64,000 bases of DNA from Bernardetia sp. ABR2-2B (GTDB lineage Bacteria > Bacteroidota > Bacteroidia > Cytophagales > Bernardetiaceae): the NCBI RefSeq assembly GCF_037126435.1, contig NZ_CP147020.1, positions 5,221,001 to 5,285,000 of the forward strand, given 5' to 3'. Each line of letters starts with the position of its first letter. The stretch's first letter is position 1. Positions 44,329 through 53,828 of this stretch are shown one piece after another. The translations under genes were made by a program, and so were the position numbers. The notes beneath the pieces are model-generated. The model was not told where the DNA came from. It saw only the letters and a list, made by a program, of their open reading frames with translations, and did not search any database.

Positions 44329-45585
44329 ATGACCGACGTACTTATCATTGGAGGAGGACTTGCAGGACTTACGGCTGCTAAAAAATTACATGAAAGAGGA
44401 CTTTCTGTTAAAATAATTGAAGCAACAGACCGAGTAGGGGGAAGAGTAAAAACAGACCTTATCAATGGTTTTCGTTTGGATAGAGGCTTTCAAGTTCTCT
44501 TGACGGCTTATCCAGAAACGCAACGAGCCTTAAATTATTCTAAACTCCAACTTCGTACTATCGATGCAGGTGCGCTTTTGCATACCGACAAGGGAGTTTT
44601 TGAGTTTGCAGACCCATTTAGAAACCCATCCAAAACGTTTTCTACACTTTCTAATCCGATAGGAACGTGGGCAGATAAATTACGTATGCTTTTGGTAAAA
44701 ACAGAAATAAATGGAAAGGATTTGCATGAAATTTTCACACAGCCAGAAACTACCACTTATCAAGCTCTTAGACAAAATTATAATTTCAAAAGTTCATTGA
44801 TAGAGCAATTTCTGAATCCATTTTTGGCAGGAATATTTTTAGAAAAAGATTTAGAAACCTCTAATCGAATGTTTGATTTTGTCTTTCAGATGTTTTCGAA
44901 TGGAAATGGAGCAGTTCCAGCTTTGGGAATGGAAGAAATTCCTCGCCAATTAGCTAGTGTTTTGCCAAATGATGCCATTATTACTAACGAAAGAGTAGTT
45001 TCTATTAATAAAAATGTAGCTACTACGGAAAGTGGAAATGAGTTTGAGGCAAGAAGTGTTTTGATAGCGACAGAAAATAATGAATTTTCGCAGTCGTATA
45101 GAGCAAACCTAACACAAGATGCAACAACAAGAGGAACAACAAACCTGTATTTCTCAATGGATAAATCTATCGTAAAACGTCCTATTTTGTGTCTAAATTC
45201 TTTAGAAAATAGATTGGTAAATAACTTCGTTGTGATGAGTGATATTTCTTTGGACTACGCACCGATTGATAAGTCTTTACTTTCAGTTTCTATTGTTACA
45301 GACAATGAAAATAAAGATTTTACGGAAGAAGAACTCATAGAAAAAGCAAGACGAGAGCTAAGTTTTTGGTACGGAACACACGCCTACGAGTGGGATTTCT
45401 TAAAATCTTATTCTATTCCTGCTGCTCTTCCGAATCAAAACTCTGTCAAGCATACACCTTCTGTGGAAGATTTGAAAATACATGATGGCTTGTACCGTTG
45501 TGGCGATTATCTTTTGAATGGTTCTTTGAATGCTGCGATGCGTTCTGGGCGTTTGGTGGCGCAGCTTATTGGAGATGAGATTTAA
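44329..45585 (+). CDS. FAD-dependent amine oxidase/desaturase-like oxidoreductase
   Basis: The 418-residue protein begins with a dinucleotide-binding fold, [17 protein letters not shown], followed by the FAD ribose-binding E and the VGGRVKTD motif of the flavin amine oxidase superfamily. The C-terminus ([20 protein letters not shown] then GR) is the second FAD-contact motif. Relatives include protoporphyrinogen oxidase, phytoene desaturases and monoamine oxidases; the substrate is not evident. It is soluble and ends with a strong terminator. Confidence 0.88.
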   Translation: MTDVLIIGGGLAGLTAAKKLHERGLSVKIIEATDRVGGRVKTDLINGFRLDRGFQVLLTAYPETQRALNYSKLQLRTIDAGALLHTDKGVFEFADPFRNPSKTFSTLSNPIGTWADKLRMLLVKTEINGKDLHEIFTQPETTTYQALRQNYNFKSSLIEQFLNPFLAGIFLEKDLETSNRMFDFVFQMFSNGNGAVPALGMEEIPRQLASVLPNDAIITNERVVSINKNVATTESGNEFEARSVLIATENNEFSQSYRANLTQDATTRGTTNLYFSMDKSIVKRPILCLNSLENRLVNNFVVMSDISLDYAPIDKSLLSVSIVTDNENKDFTEEELIEKARRELSFWYGTHAYEWDFLKSYSIPAALPNQNSVKHTPSVEDLKIHDGLYRCGDYLLNGSLNAAMRSGRLVAQLIGDEI

Positions 45586-45592
45586 TGTATTT

Positions 45593-45626
45593 AAACCTAT
45601 AAGATTTTTGAAAGTCTTATAGGTTT
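45593..45626 (+). terminator. Terminator of the FAD oxidoreductase gene
   Basis: AAACCTATAAGA and TCTTATAGGTTT form a perfect 12-bp stem with a ten-base loop, followed by TGTGTTTT. It lies eight bases after the stop codon. Confidence 0.85.
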
Positions 45627-45717
45627 TGTGTTTTCAATACCTTGCTTAATTTGGAGGTTGAAGTAAATGAGATTTTTGAGTAACTTATATAGTTTTTAGA
45701 TGCTTTTATAAAATCCT

Positions 45718-47115
45718 TTAATCATCATAACTTAACCTCATAAGTGCTTCTGTTGCATCAGCATCTCCTTGTTGAGCAGCTTTCCTATACCATTTTATAG
45801 CTTCTTTATAATCTTTTTTTACTCCCTGCCCATCTTCATACATCATTGCAATATTATACTGTGCATCAACATCTCCTTGTTCTGCTGCTTTGAGATACCA
45901 CTCTGCTGCTTTTGTATCACTTTTTATAACACCTTTACCCTCTTCGTACATTAGCGCAAGATTATATTGTGCATCAGCATTTTCTTGTTCTGCTGCTTTG
46001 AGATACCACTCTGCTGCTTTTGTATCACTTTTTATAACGCCTTTACCTTCTTCATACATTATTGCAAGATTATATTGTGCATTGGTATTCCCTTGTTTTG
46101 CTGCCTTTAGATACCATTTTACTGCTTTTTTAAAGTCTTCTTTTACTCCTTGTCCGTGTGCGTATATATACCCAAGACTATTTTGAGCTATGGCATAATC
46201 TTGCTCAGCAGCTCTTTGATACCATTTTATAGCTTCTGTATAATCTTTTGTTATTTCTTCTCCGTATTCATATATTTCTCCAAGGCTATATTGTGCATTA
46301 GCATTTCCATTTTCAGCAGCCTTTAGATACCACTTTAGAGCTTCTTTAGAGTCTTTTTCCACTCCTTGTCCGTGTTCGTACATAAACCCAATATTATATT
46401 GAGCATCGATATCTCCCTGTTCAGCAGCTTTTCTATACCACTTTATAGCTTCTATGTAATCTTTTGTGATACCTATACCATCTGCATACAGCATTACAAT
46501 ATTATACTGAGCATCAACATCTCCCTGTTTGGCAGCTTTTAAATACCATTCTGCTGCTTTTGTATCATCTTTCTCGATTCCTTCTCCATCTTGATACATC
46601 ATAGCAAGATTATATTGAGCATTTGCATTTCCCTGTTTGGCAGCTTTCTGAGACCATTTTATGGCTTTTGTATAATCTTTTTCAGTTCCTGTTCCATTAT
46701 AATACATATTCGAAAGATTGTGTTGTGCTGCTACAAAACCTTGTTTGGCAGCTTTTTCATACCATTCTAGAGCTTTTGTATTATCTTTTTTAACTCCTCT
46801 TCCATGGGAATACATTAGGGCAAGGTTATATTGTGCATTAGCATTATTCTGTTTTGCAGCTTTATGATTCCATTTAAAGGCTTTTGGATAGTTTTTTTTA
46901 ATTCCTATTCCTTTTTCATACATATAAGCAAGACCAGTTTGCGCTAATATATAGTCCTTTTGAGCAGCTTGTTTCATCAGTAAAAAAGCACTATCATACT
47001 TTTCTTTCTCGTAAAGCTGTTTTGCTTCTTGGTAAATACTCTCTGCTGTGATTTCTTTTTGAGCAAAAGTAAGAGAAGAAATAAGCAGAAAAAAGCTCAA
47101 TAAGATGATTTTCAT
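45718..47115 (-). CDS. Exported Sel1-repeat protein
   Basis: The 465-residue protein has a signal peptide (MKIILLSFFLLISSLTFAQ), a short linker, then eleven full 36-residue Sel1-like repeats from residue 56 to 451 and a final partial one. The repeat pattern is xxAQYNLAxMYxxGxGxxKD then xxKAxxWYxKAAxQGx. Such solenoids bind partner proteins in the envelope. Repeats 9 and 10 are almost identical, which suggests recent duplication. No operon partner is evident. Confidence 0.93.
   Translation of the reverse strand: MKIILLSFFLLISSLTFAQKEITAESIYQEAKQLYEKEKYDSAFLLMKQAAQKDYILAQTGLAYMYEKGIGIKKNYPKAFKWNHKAAKQNNANAQYNLALMYSHGRGVKKDNTKALEWYEKAAKQGFVAAQHNLSNMYYNGTGTEKDYTKAIKWSQKAAKQGNANAQYNLAMMYQDGEGIEKDDTKAAEWYLKAAKQGDVDAQYNIVMLYADGIGITKDYIEAIKWYRKAAEQGDIDAQYNIGFMYEHGQGVEKDSKEALKWYLKAAENGNANAQYSLGEIYEYGEEITKDYTEAIKWYQRAAEQDYAIAQNSLGYIYAHGQGVKEDFKKAVKWYLKAAKQGNTNAQYNLAIMYEEGKGVIKSDTKAAEWYLKAAEQENADAQYNLALMYEEGKGVIKSDTKAAEWYLKAAEQGDVDAQYNIAMMYEDGQGVKKDYKEAIKWYRKAAQQGDADATEALMRLSYDD
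45871..46086 (-). repeat. Tandem 108-bp duplication within the Sel1 gene
   Basis: Repeats 9 and 10 (codons 344-379 and 380-415) agree at 31 of 36 residues and over most of their DNA, far closer than other repeats. It looks like a recent in-frame duplication. Confidence 0.85.
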
Positions 47116-47174
47116 AATTAAAATTTGTTCAGTTATAATTTTCTACAACGAATAAATGAAAAGATTTTTTAATA

Positions 47175-47205
47175 AAAAAGCCAATCATTTTTCAATAATT
47201 GGCTT
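47175..47205 (-). terminator. Terminator of grpE-dnaJ
   Basis: AAGCCAAT (47178-47185) pairs with ATTGGCTT (47198-47205). On the minus strand the stem is followed by TTTTTATT. It lies 45 bp beyond the dnaJ stop. Confidence 0.75.
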
Positions 47206-47249
47206 CTCAACTTTTACTAGTAGAATTTCATTAGGTTTTTAGTTATTTT

Positions 47250-48401
47250 CTAATGAAAAAACTCTTTCACTTTATCAAAAAATGAACGGTCTTGTTTGTC
47301 TAAGTCAGGTGCGAAATTATCAGAACCTTTCAAACGCTCCATTTCTTTTCTTTCGTCTTTAGAGAGCTTTTGAGGAATCCAAACATTTACATGAATGAGT
47401 TGGTCGCCTGTCTCGTAGGTATTATACGGACGAATACCTTTTCCACGTAATCTCAATATTTTTCCTCCTTGCGTACCTGCTTCTATTGGAACTTTTACGC
47501 TACCATCAATTGTGGGAACTTCAACAGTCGTCCCTAGAACAGCATCAGGGAAACTAATACACAAATCATAGTGTACATTTTTGCCTTCTCTTTTTAGATG
47601 TTCGTGTTCTTCTTCCTCAATAAGAATTAATAAATCACCTGCAACGCCTCCTCGTGGTGGATAGTTTCCTTTTCCTGCCATCGAGAGCTGCATTCCGTCA
47701 TCAATTCCTGCTGGTAATTTGATTTCAGTTACTTCTTCTTTCATCTGAACACCTTCTCCACTACACGACTTACAAGGCGCAGTAATAATACTTCCTTGCC
47801 CATTACAAGAAGGACAAGCTGCCGTTGTTACCATTTGTCCAAGCATTGTATTGGTAACACGTCTTACCTGACCATTTCCATTACATTGCTTACAAGTTTC
47901 TTTCGAAGAAGCATCTTTTGCTCCCGAGCCATCACAGGTATCACACAGAACTTGGCGTTTTATTTTGATTTTTTTCTCTACGCCATGAGCAATTTCTTGA
48001 AGAGTAAGTTTGAGTTTTATACGAACAGAAGAACCTTTTTTCTGACGTTGTCCTCCTCTTCCTCCACCAAAAATATCATCAAAAGGAGAACCTCCTCCAC
48101 CTCCAAAACCATTGCCGAATATATCTCCAAAATTAGAGAAAATATCATCAGCACTTTGGAAGCCACCACCTCCACCATTCATTCCTTGGTGTCCGAAACG
48201 GTCATATTTTGCCTTTTTTTCTGGGTTTCCTAGTGCATCATAGGCTTCGGCAGCTTCTTTAAATTTGTCTTCTGCTGCTGCATCTCCGGGGTTTTTGTCT
48301 GGATGAAATTTGATAGCTATCTTTCGATAGGCTTTTTTGATTTCTTCTGCTGATGAATTGCGTGAAACACCCAACACTTCATAATAATCTCTCTTGCTCA
48401 T
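47250..48401 (-). CDS. dnaJ: Chaperone protein DnaJ
   Basis: DnaJ delivers unfolded proteins to DnaK and stimulates its ATPase. The 383-residue protein has a J domain (HPD in [10 protein letters not shown]), a glycine/phenylalanine-rich stretch (about 75-118, GGGGG-rich), four zinc-binding CxxCxGxG repeats ([32 protein letters not shown]) and the C-terminal substrate domains. It is full length. grpE lies upstream on the same strand, with a 42-bp palindrome between the genes; dnaK is not in this window. Confidence 0.98.
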   Translation of the reverse strand: MSKRDYYEVLGVSRNSSAEEIKKAYRKIAIKFHPDKNPGDAAAEDKFKEAAEAYDALGNPEKKAKYDRFGHQGMNGGGGGFQSADDIFSNFGDIFGNGFGGGGGSPFDDIFGGGRGGQRQKKGSSVRIKLKLTLQEIAHGVEKKIKIKRQVLCDTCDGSGAKDASSKETCKQCNGNGQVRRVTNTMLGQMVTTAACPSCNGQGSIITAPCKSCSGEGVQMKEEVTEIKLPAGIDDGMQLSMAGKGNYPPRGGVAGDLLILIEEEEHEHLKREGKNVHYDLCISFPDAVLGTTVEVPTIDGSVKVPIEAGTQGGKILRLRGKGIRPYNTYETGDQLIHVNVWIPQKLSKDERKEMERLKGSDNFAPDLDKQDRSFFDKVKEFFH

Positions 48402-48479
48402 AACTGGTAATTAGTTTTCTATATAATTCTGTAAAGTAGTCTATTAGTAATTTCTATTGATTATTTTCCTGTTTTTTAC

Positions 48480-48521
48480 ATCAAAATTAGCTCAAGCATT
48501 AATGCTTGAGCTAATTTTGAT
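48480..48521. repeat. Perfect 42-bp palindrome between grpE and dnaJ
   Basis: The 21-base arm ATCAAAATTAGCTCAAGCAT (plus one T) is followed directly by its exact complement, with no loop. It begins 12 bp after the grpE stop, 79 bp before the dnaJ start. The AT-rich right side could act as terminator or attenuator setting the grpE:dnaJ ratio, or be processed by RNase. Confidence 0.93.
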
Positions 48522-48532
48522 AAGTAATGATA

Positions 48533-49150
48533 CTACGCTCCTACAACTACTTTAGCAAAGCGAACTACTTTATCATTAAGAAAATATCCTTTTTCTACTT
48601 GATCAACTATTTTTCCTTTTAAATCATCTGAAGGAGCTGGTGTAGTTGTGATTGCCTCGTGTACATCTGTATCTAGTGGCTGACCAATAGGCGACTCCAT
48701 TTCTTTAAGTCCTTGTTGTTCTAAGACAGAACGAAAACGCTTCTGTAAAATTCCGATGGCATCAAAGGCAATATCTGCTTTCGAATCTTGGTCTTCTGCT
48801 TGATTAATTGAACCTTCTGCACGTTGGAAGTCATCTAAAACAGGAATAAGTGCAGCCATCATGTTTTTATTGGCAAGTTGTTTATGCTCAATTTTTTCTT
48901 TTGCAGTACGACGACGAAAGTTTTCGAATTCAGAGTACAAACGCAAATGCTTGTCTTTCAATTCTAAAAGCTCGGCATGATAATCTGGTTCTGCTTTTAC
49001 TTCTTCTGTTGAATTGTCAGTTTCTGCTGTTGTCTCTTCGTTTTTTTCTGCCGAAGTGTCCGAAGTAGTTTCTGAATTTGATTCTGTATTTAGATTTTCT
49101 TCTGTGTGATTAGTCGTAGAATCATTTTCAGAATTATTAGTAGTGTTCAT
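48533..49150 (-). CDS. grpE: GrpE nucleotide exchange factor
   Basis: GrpE releases ADP from DnaK. The 205-residue protein has an acidic, low-complexity N-terminus (about 1-55, many E, T and S), a long coiled coil (about 56-100, LLELKDKHLRLYSEFENFRR) and the C-terminal beta domain (DVHEAITTTPAP, GKIVDQVEKGYFLNDKVVRF then AKVVV). The start at 49150 gives the usual length. It is the first gene of grpE-dnaJ; upstream is a gap with a possible sigma-54 promoter. Confidence 0.97.
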   Translation of the reverse strand: MNTTNNSENDSTTNHTEENLNTESNSETTSDTSAEKNEETTAETDNSTEEVKAEPDYHAELLELKDKHLRLYSEFENFRRRTAKEKIEHKQLANKNMMAALIPVLDDFQRAEGSINQAEDQDSKADIAFDAIGILQKRFRSVLEQQGLKEMESPIGQPLDTDVHEAITTTPAPSDDLKGKIVDQVEKGYFLNDKVVRFAKVVVGA

Positions 49151-49340
49151 AACGTTTATATTTTTGAGATAAAATGTCTTTTTTTTTATAAGTAAAATCA
49201 GAAATTATGGCTCTTATTTAGGTTTAAACAAGAATTAAAACAAGTGATTACGTATTTGATGATAGCGTAAAAAGTAAAAAAGAAGTTGTCAATTATTTAT
49301 CTAAATGAAACTGATTTTTCTTTAAATATGCTATCAAAAA

Positions 49341-49357
49341 CGCAATATATTTGCCAA
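49341..49357 (-). promoter_or_regulatory. Candidate sigma-54 (-24/-12) promoter upstream of grpE
   Basis: The minus strand reads TTGGCAAATATATTGCG, which has TGGCA, six bases, then TTGC, the exact GG-N10-GC spacing of sigma-54 promoters. An imperfect dyad TGTCA-GTT-TGGCA lies further upstream at 49380-49392. It is about 190 bp before grpE. A TATTTTTG box near 49413 is an alternative. The rest of the gap 49151-49604 holds nothing else recognisable. Confidence 0.35.
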
Positions 49358-49604
49358 AACAACAACTTTGTTTTTTGCGTGTCAGTTTGGCAGATTCTGA
49401 TGTTTTTACCGAATCAAAAATAAAGTGATAAATTAAATTAATTATCTGTTAAAAGTTTGGTAATACTCTAAAAAAACCAAATAAAAGTTGGCTATTGGTT
49501 TGGTTTTTGAACATTTATGTTTAAATTACGTTGGAATTTTTTCTGTGTTGGAAAATTTCTGTTTTTAGTCTTATTTTTTCACTCCAAATCGCTCTCTTTA
49601 ATAG

Positions 49605-50300
49605 ATGAAAAAAGCCTACCTGCCATACACTTGCCTACTCATTGTTTTATTTTTTATATCTTCTGCTTTTGTTTCTTCCAATTCAAATCCTGATTTAGAA
49701 AGTGGCGAAGAAAAATTTATTCCCAAAACAGAAGTTGCTCCAAAACTTTTATCTGATAGATGCTCTCGCAATCGCTCTTCTTCTGCTTCTATCACACACG
49801 TAATGCTTCATTTTTGTAGTAATGCAGCTGTCAAACCAGAGAATCCATATAACTTAAAAGATATTTTAAATATTTTTGAAACCTATAAAGTTTCAGCACA
49901 CTATATTATTGATAGAGAGGGAGTTATTCATCACTTAGTGAATGAAGATCGTGCAGCACATCACGCAGGAAAAGGACATTTATCACATGAAGGAAACAAT
50001 CATCATAATGATTTGAACGGACGTTCGATAGGAATTGAGATGATGGCAATCGGAACGCAAAAAGAAATGTCAAAGTTTATTTCTACAGCTTCTTATTCAA
50101 AAATAAATAAAAATGATGTTGGTTTTACAGAAGCACAATACAAATCTTTAGCTCGTCTTTTAGAAGATATTGAAAGTCGTCATACAGATATTAGCCACGA
50201 CCGTAAGCATATAGTAGGACACGACGAATATGCTCCTTCACGCAGAAGCGACCCAGGAAGCTTGTTTGATTGGAATAAGATTGGTTTGGCAGAAAAATAG
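49605..50300 (+). CDS. Exported N-acetylmuramoyl-L-alanine amidase (Amidase_2)
   Basis: The 231-residue protein has a signal peptide (about 1-24) and an Amidase_2/PGRP-type domain. Zinc ligands are likely H69 in VMLHF, H206 in IVGHDEY and D216 in RRSDPGSLFDW; the SAHYIIDREG substrate strand and IGIEM are also present. These enzymes cut the bond between MurNAc and the stem peptide and act on the cell wall in the periplasm. The catalytic metal residues are present, so it should be active. The Rho_N-like gene follows at 50444. Confidence 0.93.
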   Translation: MKKAYLPYTCLLIVLFFISSAFVSSNSNPDLESGEEKFIPKTEVAPKLLSDRCSRNRSSSASITHVMLHFCSNAAVKPENPYNLKDILNIFETYKVSAHYIIDREGVIHHLVNEDRAAHHAGKGHLSHEGNNHHNDLNGRSIGIEMMAIGTQKEMSKFISTASYSKINKNDVGFTEAQYKSLARLLEDIESRHTDISHDRKHIVGHDEYAPSRRSDPGSLFDWNKIGLAEK

Positions 50301-50443
50301 AAGAATTGAAATTAGAAAAATAACTTTAAAAAGTCTGAATTTTTACGAAAGTTCAGACTTTTTTTGTAAAATAAATCAAAAACTTTTAACTTGTTTTAGT
50401 GTTATTTTAGTAAGTTTTATTTGAAATTAATACAACAAAAGTC

Positions 50444-50788
50444 ATGATTATTAAAAGTTTATTAGAAATTGCATTTTATAGTTCTTTGTTAGTAGCCAAA
50501 AAAGTAGGTTCTACAATAGAAGAAAACTTACCTTTTTCGGAAAAGAAAGTCAAACCTGTTGCTCTAAGAACTGTAATAGCAACGCCAAAAGAAGAGGAAA
50601 AAGAGGTTATTAAAAAAGAGAAAGGAGCAAAAAAAGTAACTCCAAAAGAAGAGGCAAAAATCATGAACTATTCATTAAAAACTAAGAAAGAACTCTATGA
50701 AATAGCACAAGAAATAGACCTTGAAGGACGCTCAACAATGAATAAAGCAGAATTATTGAAAGCATTACAAGCACATTCTAAAAAATAA
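50444..50788 (+). CDS. Small protein with Rho N-terminal/SAP-like domain
   Basis: The 114-residue protein has an N-terminal hydrophobic patch, a long lysine/glutamate linker (KEEEKEVIKKEKGAKKVTPK), and a C-terminal Rho_N-like domain at about 77-112, LKTKKELYEIAQEIDLEGRS then TMNKAELLKAL. This helical motif binds DNA or RNA in Rho and in small Bacteroidota proteins. It is likely a nucleic-acid-binding protein of unknown role. Confidence 0.75.
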   Translation: MIIKSLLEIAFYSSLLVAKKVGSTIEENLPFSEKKVKPVALRTVIATPKEEEKEVIKKEKGAKKVTPKEEAKIMNYSLKTKKELYEIAQEIDLEGRSTMNKAELLKALQAHSKK

Positions 50789-50838
50789 GATTGGTGCTAT
50801 TTTGTATTTATTATTTGTACCATTACATAAAAAGAAAA

Positions 50839-50858
50839 CCCACGAATTTATTCGTGGG
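50839..50858 (-). terminator. Terminator of the lipoprotein gene at 50900
   Basis: CCCACGAA and TTCGTGGG form an eight-base stem with a TTTA loop. On the minus strand it runs into TTTTCTTTTTATG. Located in a convergent intergenic region. Confidence 0.75.
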
Positions 50859-50899
50859 GAAAGAACGTTCAAAATTTACAAATAGATTTCAATAAAAGC

Positions 50900-51592
50900 C
50901 TAATAGTTTTGTATCATTACTCTATCGTCGGGAATTTGCACATCAATAGAAAAAGAAACAGGAACGTCTTTTTTGGGCATATATCTCTCAAAATACCCAC
51001 TTGCTTCTAATTCTTCTAGTGTTTTGCCTTCTGCTGCTGGGTCTTTTTTATCTGGGTTTGGTGTTACTCCAAAGAATCCTTTTCCAGAACCTGTAAGTTT
51101 GATAATTCCTTTTTCATTTACTTGAGAAACTTCTAATGTTCCTTCTTCTAAGCCCATCATTATCATTTCTCCATTTTCTGCAAACACTTTTGCGCTAATA
51201 TTTGCTTGTCCTTTTTCTTTATCAGATTTCGAAACTACATAGCTTCCTGATAATTGGGTATTGCCTTTTGCTAATTTATAAATATCGATACCGACCTGTA
51301 CTCTGTGTGGACTTGTAGGAAATACTGTTATGTTTACTTTTGCTTCGTCTTCTATACTTATCCAGTTCATTGTACTGTTTAAGCCATTTTCTGTGTCAAA
51401 ACTATTTCCAGAATAGGTTTCTCCATTTCCAGTTACGGTTACACTTCCAGTTGCAGTAGAAGTTTCTTTCTTATTTTCTGTTTTGGTAGTTTGAGTTTCT
51501 TCTGCTGTTTCAGATGTTTTGTTTCCACAGTTACTAAACAAGAAAATGATGAGAACTGCAAACAATAAATTAATATTTCTATTGTATTTCAT
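50900..51592 (-). CDS. Hypothetical lipoprotein
   Basis: The 230-residue protein has a lipoprotein signal (lipobox FSNC, C22), then a threonine/serine/glutamate-rich linker (about 25-50) and a beta-rich domain with repeats of glycine-bounded strands. No domain is named with confidence. It is likely anchored in the outer membrane facing the periplasm. Divergent from the patatin gene at 51687. Confidence 0.65.
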   Translation of the reverse strand: MKYNRNINLLFAVLIIFLFSNCGNKTSETAEETQTTKTENKKETSTATGSVTVTGNGETYSGNSFDTENGLNSTMNWISIEDEAKVNITVFPTSPHRVQVGIDIYKLAKGNTQLSGSYVVSKSDKEKGQANISAKVFAENGEMIMMGLEEGTLEVSQVNEKGIIKLTGSGKGFFGVTPNPDKKDPAAEGKTLEELEASGYFERYMPKKDVPVSFSIDVQIPDDRVMIQNY

Positions 51593-51686
51593 AGTTAGAT
51601 TAGAATAAGTTTAAATGTCAATTAACTACTTATAAAAACAAAAAGTAAGAATAAATCGGCTCATTACAAAAAAAACAACTTCTTAA

Positions 51687-52484
51687 ATGACAAATAATAA
51701 ACTCTTCAATCCTACTCAAAAACCTATTGGAATTACTCTTTCTGGTGGTGGTGGACGTGCTTTAGTTCATTTAGGAATCTTGAAAGCATTAGAGGAAAAA
51801 AAAATACAGCCTCAGAAAATAAGTGGTGTAAGTATGGGAGGAATTATTGGGGCGATGTGGGCAGCAGGATATTCAGCTGATGAAACAACAAAAATATTCC
51901 ATTCTGAAAGCTGGAAAAAATGGTTTAGACCTACATGGAGCGAAAATGGACTTATATCTATTCAAAAACTAGGTAAATTATTTAGTAAATACCTTCCAAA
52001 GACTTTTGAAGAACTAAAAGTTCCTCTAATTATTTCAGCTTTTTGTTTGCAGACTGCAAAAATAGAACGTTTCGAAAGTGGAGACTTAATCTCTGCTTTA
52101 CTTGCTTCAATGGCTGTTCCTGCTGTTTTCTCACCTGTCAGAATTGGAAGATATGATTTTGTAGATAGTGGGTTGTTGGAAAATCTACCTGTAAAACCTT
52201 TTCAGAATGAACGGCAAGAATCAGATTATTTCATAATTGGTATTCACTCAAATGCTCTTACCGAAAATTTTATTCCTATCTCCACTCGTTCGGTTATAGA
52301 AAGGTATTTTCAAGCTGTGGGTGTGTTTTTTGTACAAGGAGATAGTAAGAACTGTGATGTGTATATCGAACCTCAAGAAATTGCTACCGTAAAATTTTCC
52401 AATATGGATATTGATAAAGCTTATCTAATTGGATATAACTACACAACAAAATTTTTAAATGAATTTGATATTCAAAGTGTTTGA
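51687..52484 (+). CDS. Patatin-like phospholipase
   Basis: The 265-residue protein has a patatin domain: the oxyanion loop SGGGGRAL (19-26), the serine in GVSMG (S49) and the dyad aspartate in DSGLLENLP (D160). It should act as a lipid acyl hydrolase on phospholipids or related esters. There is no signal peptide, so it is cytoplasmic or peripheral. It is compact and resembles the RssA-type class. Confidence 0.92.
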   Translation: MTNNKLFNPTQKPIGITLSGGGGRALVHLGILKALEEKKIQPQKISGVSMGGIIGAMWAAGYSADETTKIFHSESWKKWFRPTWSENGLISIQKLGKLFSKYLPKTFEELKVPLIISAFCLQTAKIERFESGDLISALLASMAVPAVFSPVRIGRYDFVDSGLLENLPVKPFQNERQESDYFIIGIHSNALTENFIPISTRSVIERYFQAVGVFFVQGDSKNCDVYIEPQEIATVKFSNMDIDKAYLIGYNYTTKFLNEFDIQSV

Positions 52485-52638
52485 TTTATTTTTTAGTGAT
52501 AAAAACATCAGCTACTATATTTGAAAGAGAATTTTGAAACCTTAGAAGTTGAAATTTATTGATTGGATTAAATAAAATAACTATTTTGAAGTTTATGAGT
52601 AAATGATTTTCCTATATAACAATCAAACCCTTTTTTTT

Positions 52639-53340
52639 ATGAAAATTAGAGAACTAACATTATTTACAAATAGGCTAACAGACCAGCTTTATTTTTATAA
52701 AAAAACGCTTGGATTCGAAATAAGCAAAACGAGTGTTCGAAATTTTACTCTACAAATAGGTTTTACTAAAATTACTTTCGAATCTAGTGAGCAAAAACAT
52801 ACGTATCACTATTGTTTTCTTATTCCATCTAATCAATTAGAAGCAGCTATAAAATGGTTGAGTAGTAGATTGGACATTATAAAAATTGAAGACGAAAGAA
52901 TTATTCAGAACTTTGAAAGTTGGAATGCTGATTCTATTTATTTTTATGATGGAGCTAAAAACGTTGTTGAGTTTATTGTGCGTTATGACCTAAAAAATGA
53001 GCATAAGAATGAAACAGGTAAGAAAGAGTTTGATTTATCTCAAATCCTTTGTGTAAATGAAATTGGAATGCCTACCAAAAACATAGAAGAACTGAATCAA
53101 GCATTAGAAAAAGAATTAAATACAAAGTTTTGGAAAGGCGACTATGACCGTTTTGGTACAAATGGAACACAAGACGGACTATTTTTATTACCTAATTATG
53201 AAGTTAAAAAAGAGTGGTTTCCAACAGACACGCCACTAGAATCTTCTCCTTTTTATGGAATTTTTGAAGTAGGAGATTACTTATATGCAATGCAGTATAG
53301 GAAAGAAAAAATGAATGTTTTTGATAAGATGAAACTATAA
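52639..53340 (+). CDS. VOC (glyoxalase/bleomycin-resistance-fold) protein
   Basis: From the ATG at 52639 the product has 233 residues; the frame opens 12 codons earlier, but MKIRELTLFTNRLTDQLYFY is the family-like start. Residues 1-115 form a vicinal-oxygen-chelate module (LYFYKKTLGFEI, NVVEFIVRYD). A second, weaker half follows (VNEIGMPTKNIEELNQALEK). Members include glyoxalases, dioxygenases and resistance proteins; the activity is not determined. The stop lies 9 bp from the convergent DUF5362 stop. Confidence 0.8.
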   Translation: MKIRELTLFTNRLTDQLYFYKKTLGFEISKTSVRNFTLQIGFTKITFESSEQKHTYHYCFLIPSNQLEAAIKWLSSRLDIIKIEDERIIQNFESWNADSIYFYDGAKNVVEFIVRYDLKNEHKNETGKKEFDLSQILCVNEIGMPTKNIEELNQALEKELNTKFWKGDYDRFGTNGTQDGLFLLPNYEVKKEWFPTDTPLESSPFYGIFEVGDYLYAMQYRKEKMNVFDKMKL

Positions 53341-53348
53341 ATAAAATT

Positions 53349-53819
53349 TTACATACTAGCTCCTACAAACATAAAAAACACAAGTACAAAACCAAATAAA
53401 GCTAAGGTAATCAGCGTAATTATTCCTGCAAACTTAAAAAGTGATTTTAAATTTTTTAATCCTTCCTCTAACGTTCTATTATCTGAATGGCGTATAGATT
53501 CTTGGGTTTTTTGAGCAAATAAAAATAAATACAAAGAAGGAACAAAGTAAGATAAAGCGATTAAGAAATAGAGCATAGAAACGCCTATTTTTGTACTTAA
53601 CATACCAAAACCCCCTAGTTCTCTATTAAACTCAGACAAATCTGTGAACAGAATAGCCAAAATAAACAAAACCATAAGGGCTGTAAATAGAAAACCCAAA
53701 ATAGCTACTATTTTTCCCCAAAAAGCTGCCGTAGCAAGAAAGTTTTTCGAACGGTTAGTAATTTGAAATCCTGTTTCTGAATAAAAAGAATCTTTATCTA
53801 AAAAATTATCGTTTTGCAT
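53349..53819 (-). CDS. DUF5362-like membrane protein
   Basis: The 156-residue product has three strong hydrophobic segments at about 36-58, 80-105 and 132-153, with RHSDNRTLEEGLKNLKSLFK between the last two. This layout matches DUF5362, a family of unknown function found mainly in Bacteroidota. It is the last gene of a three-gene operon, 10 bp after the deoxyribosyltransferase-like gene, downstream of a SLATT/DUF4231 protein. Confidence 0.75.
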   Translation of the reverse strand: MQNDNFLDKDSFYSETGFQITNRSKNFLATAAFWGKIVAILGFLFTALMVLFILAILFTDLSEFNRELGGFGMLSTKIGVSMLYFLIALSYFVPSLYLFLFAQKTQESIRHSDNRTLEEGLKNLKSLFKFAGIITLITLALFGFVLVFFMFVGASM

Positions 53820-53828
53820 GTGTTATTT

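Noticed and set aside
45718-47115. Regular 108-bp repeats that look at first like a CRISPR or satellite array
   Set aside because: The period equals 36 codons and encodes Sel1 repeats in one open frame; there are no unique spacers and no cas genes.
47796-48233. 145-codon open frame on the plus strand opposite dnaJ
   Set aside because: It is antisense to the zinc-finger and glycine-rich part of dnaJ and its cysteine/serine/threonine-rich product has no family; it is a shadow.
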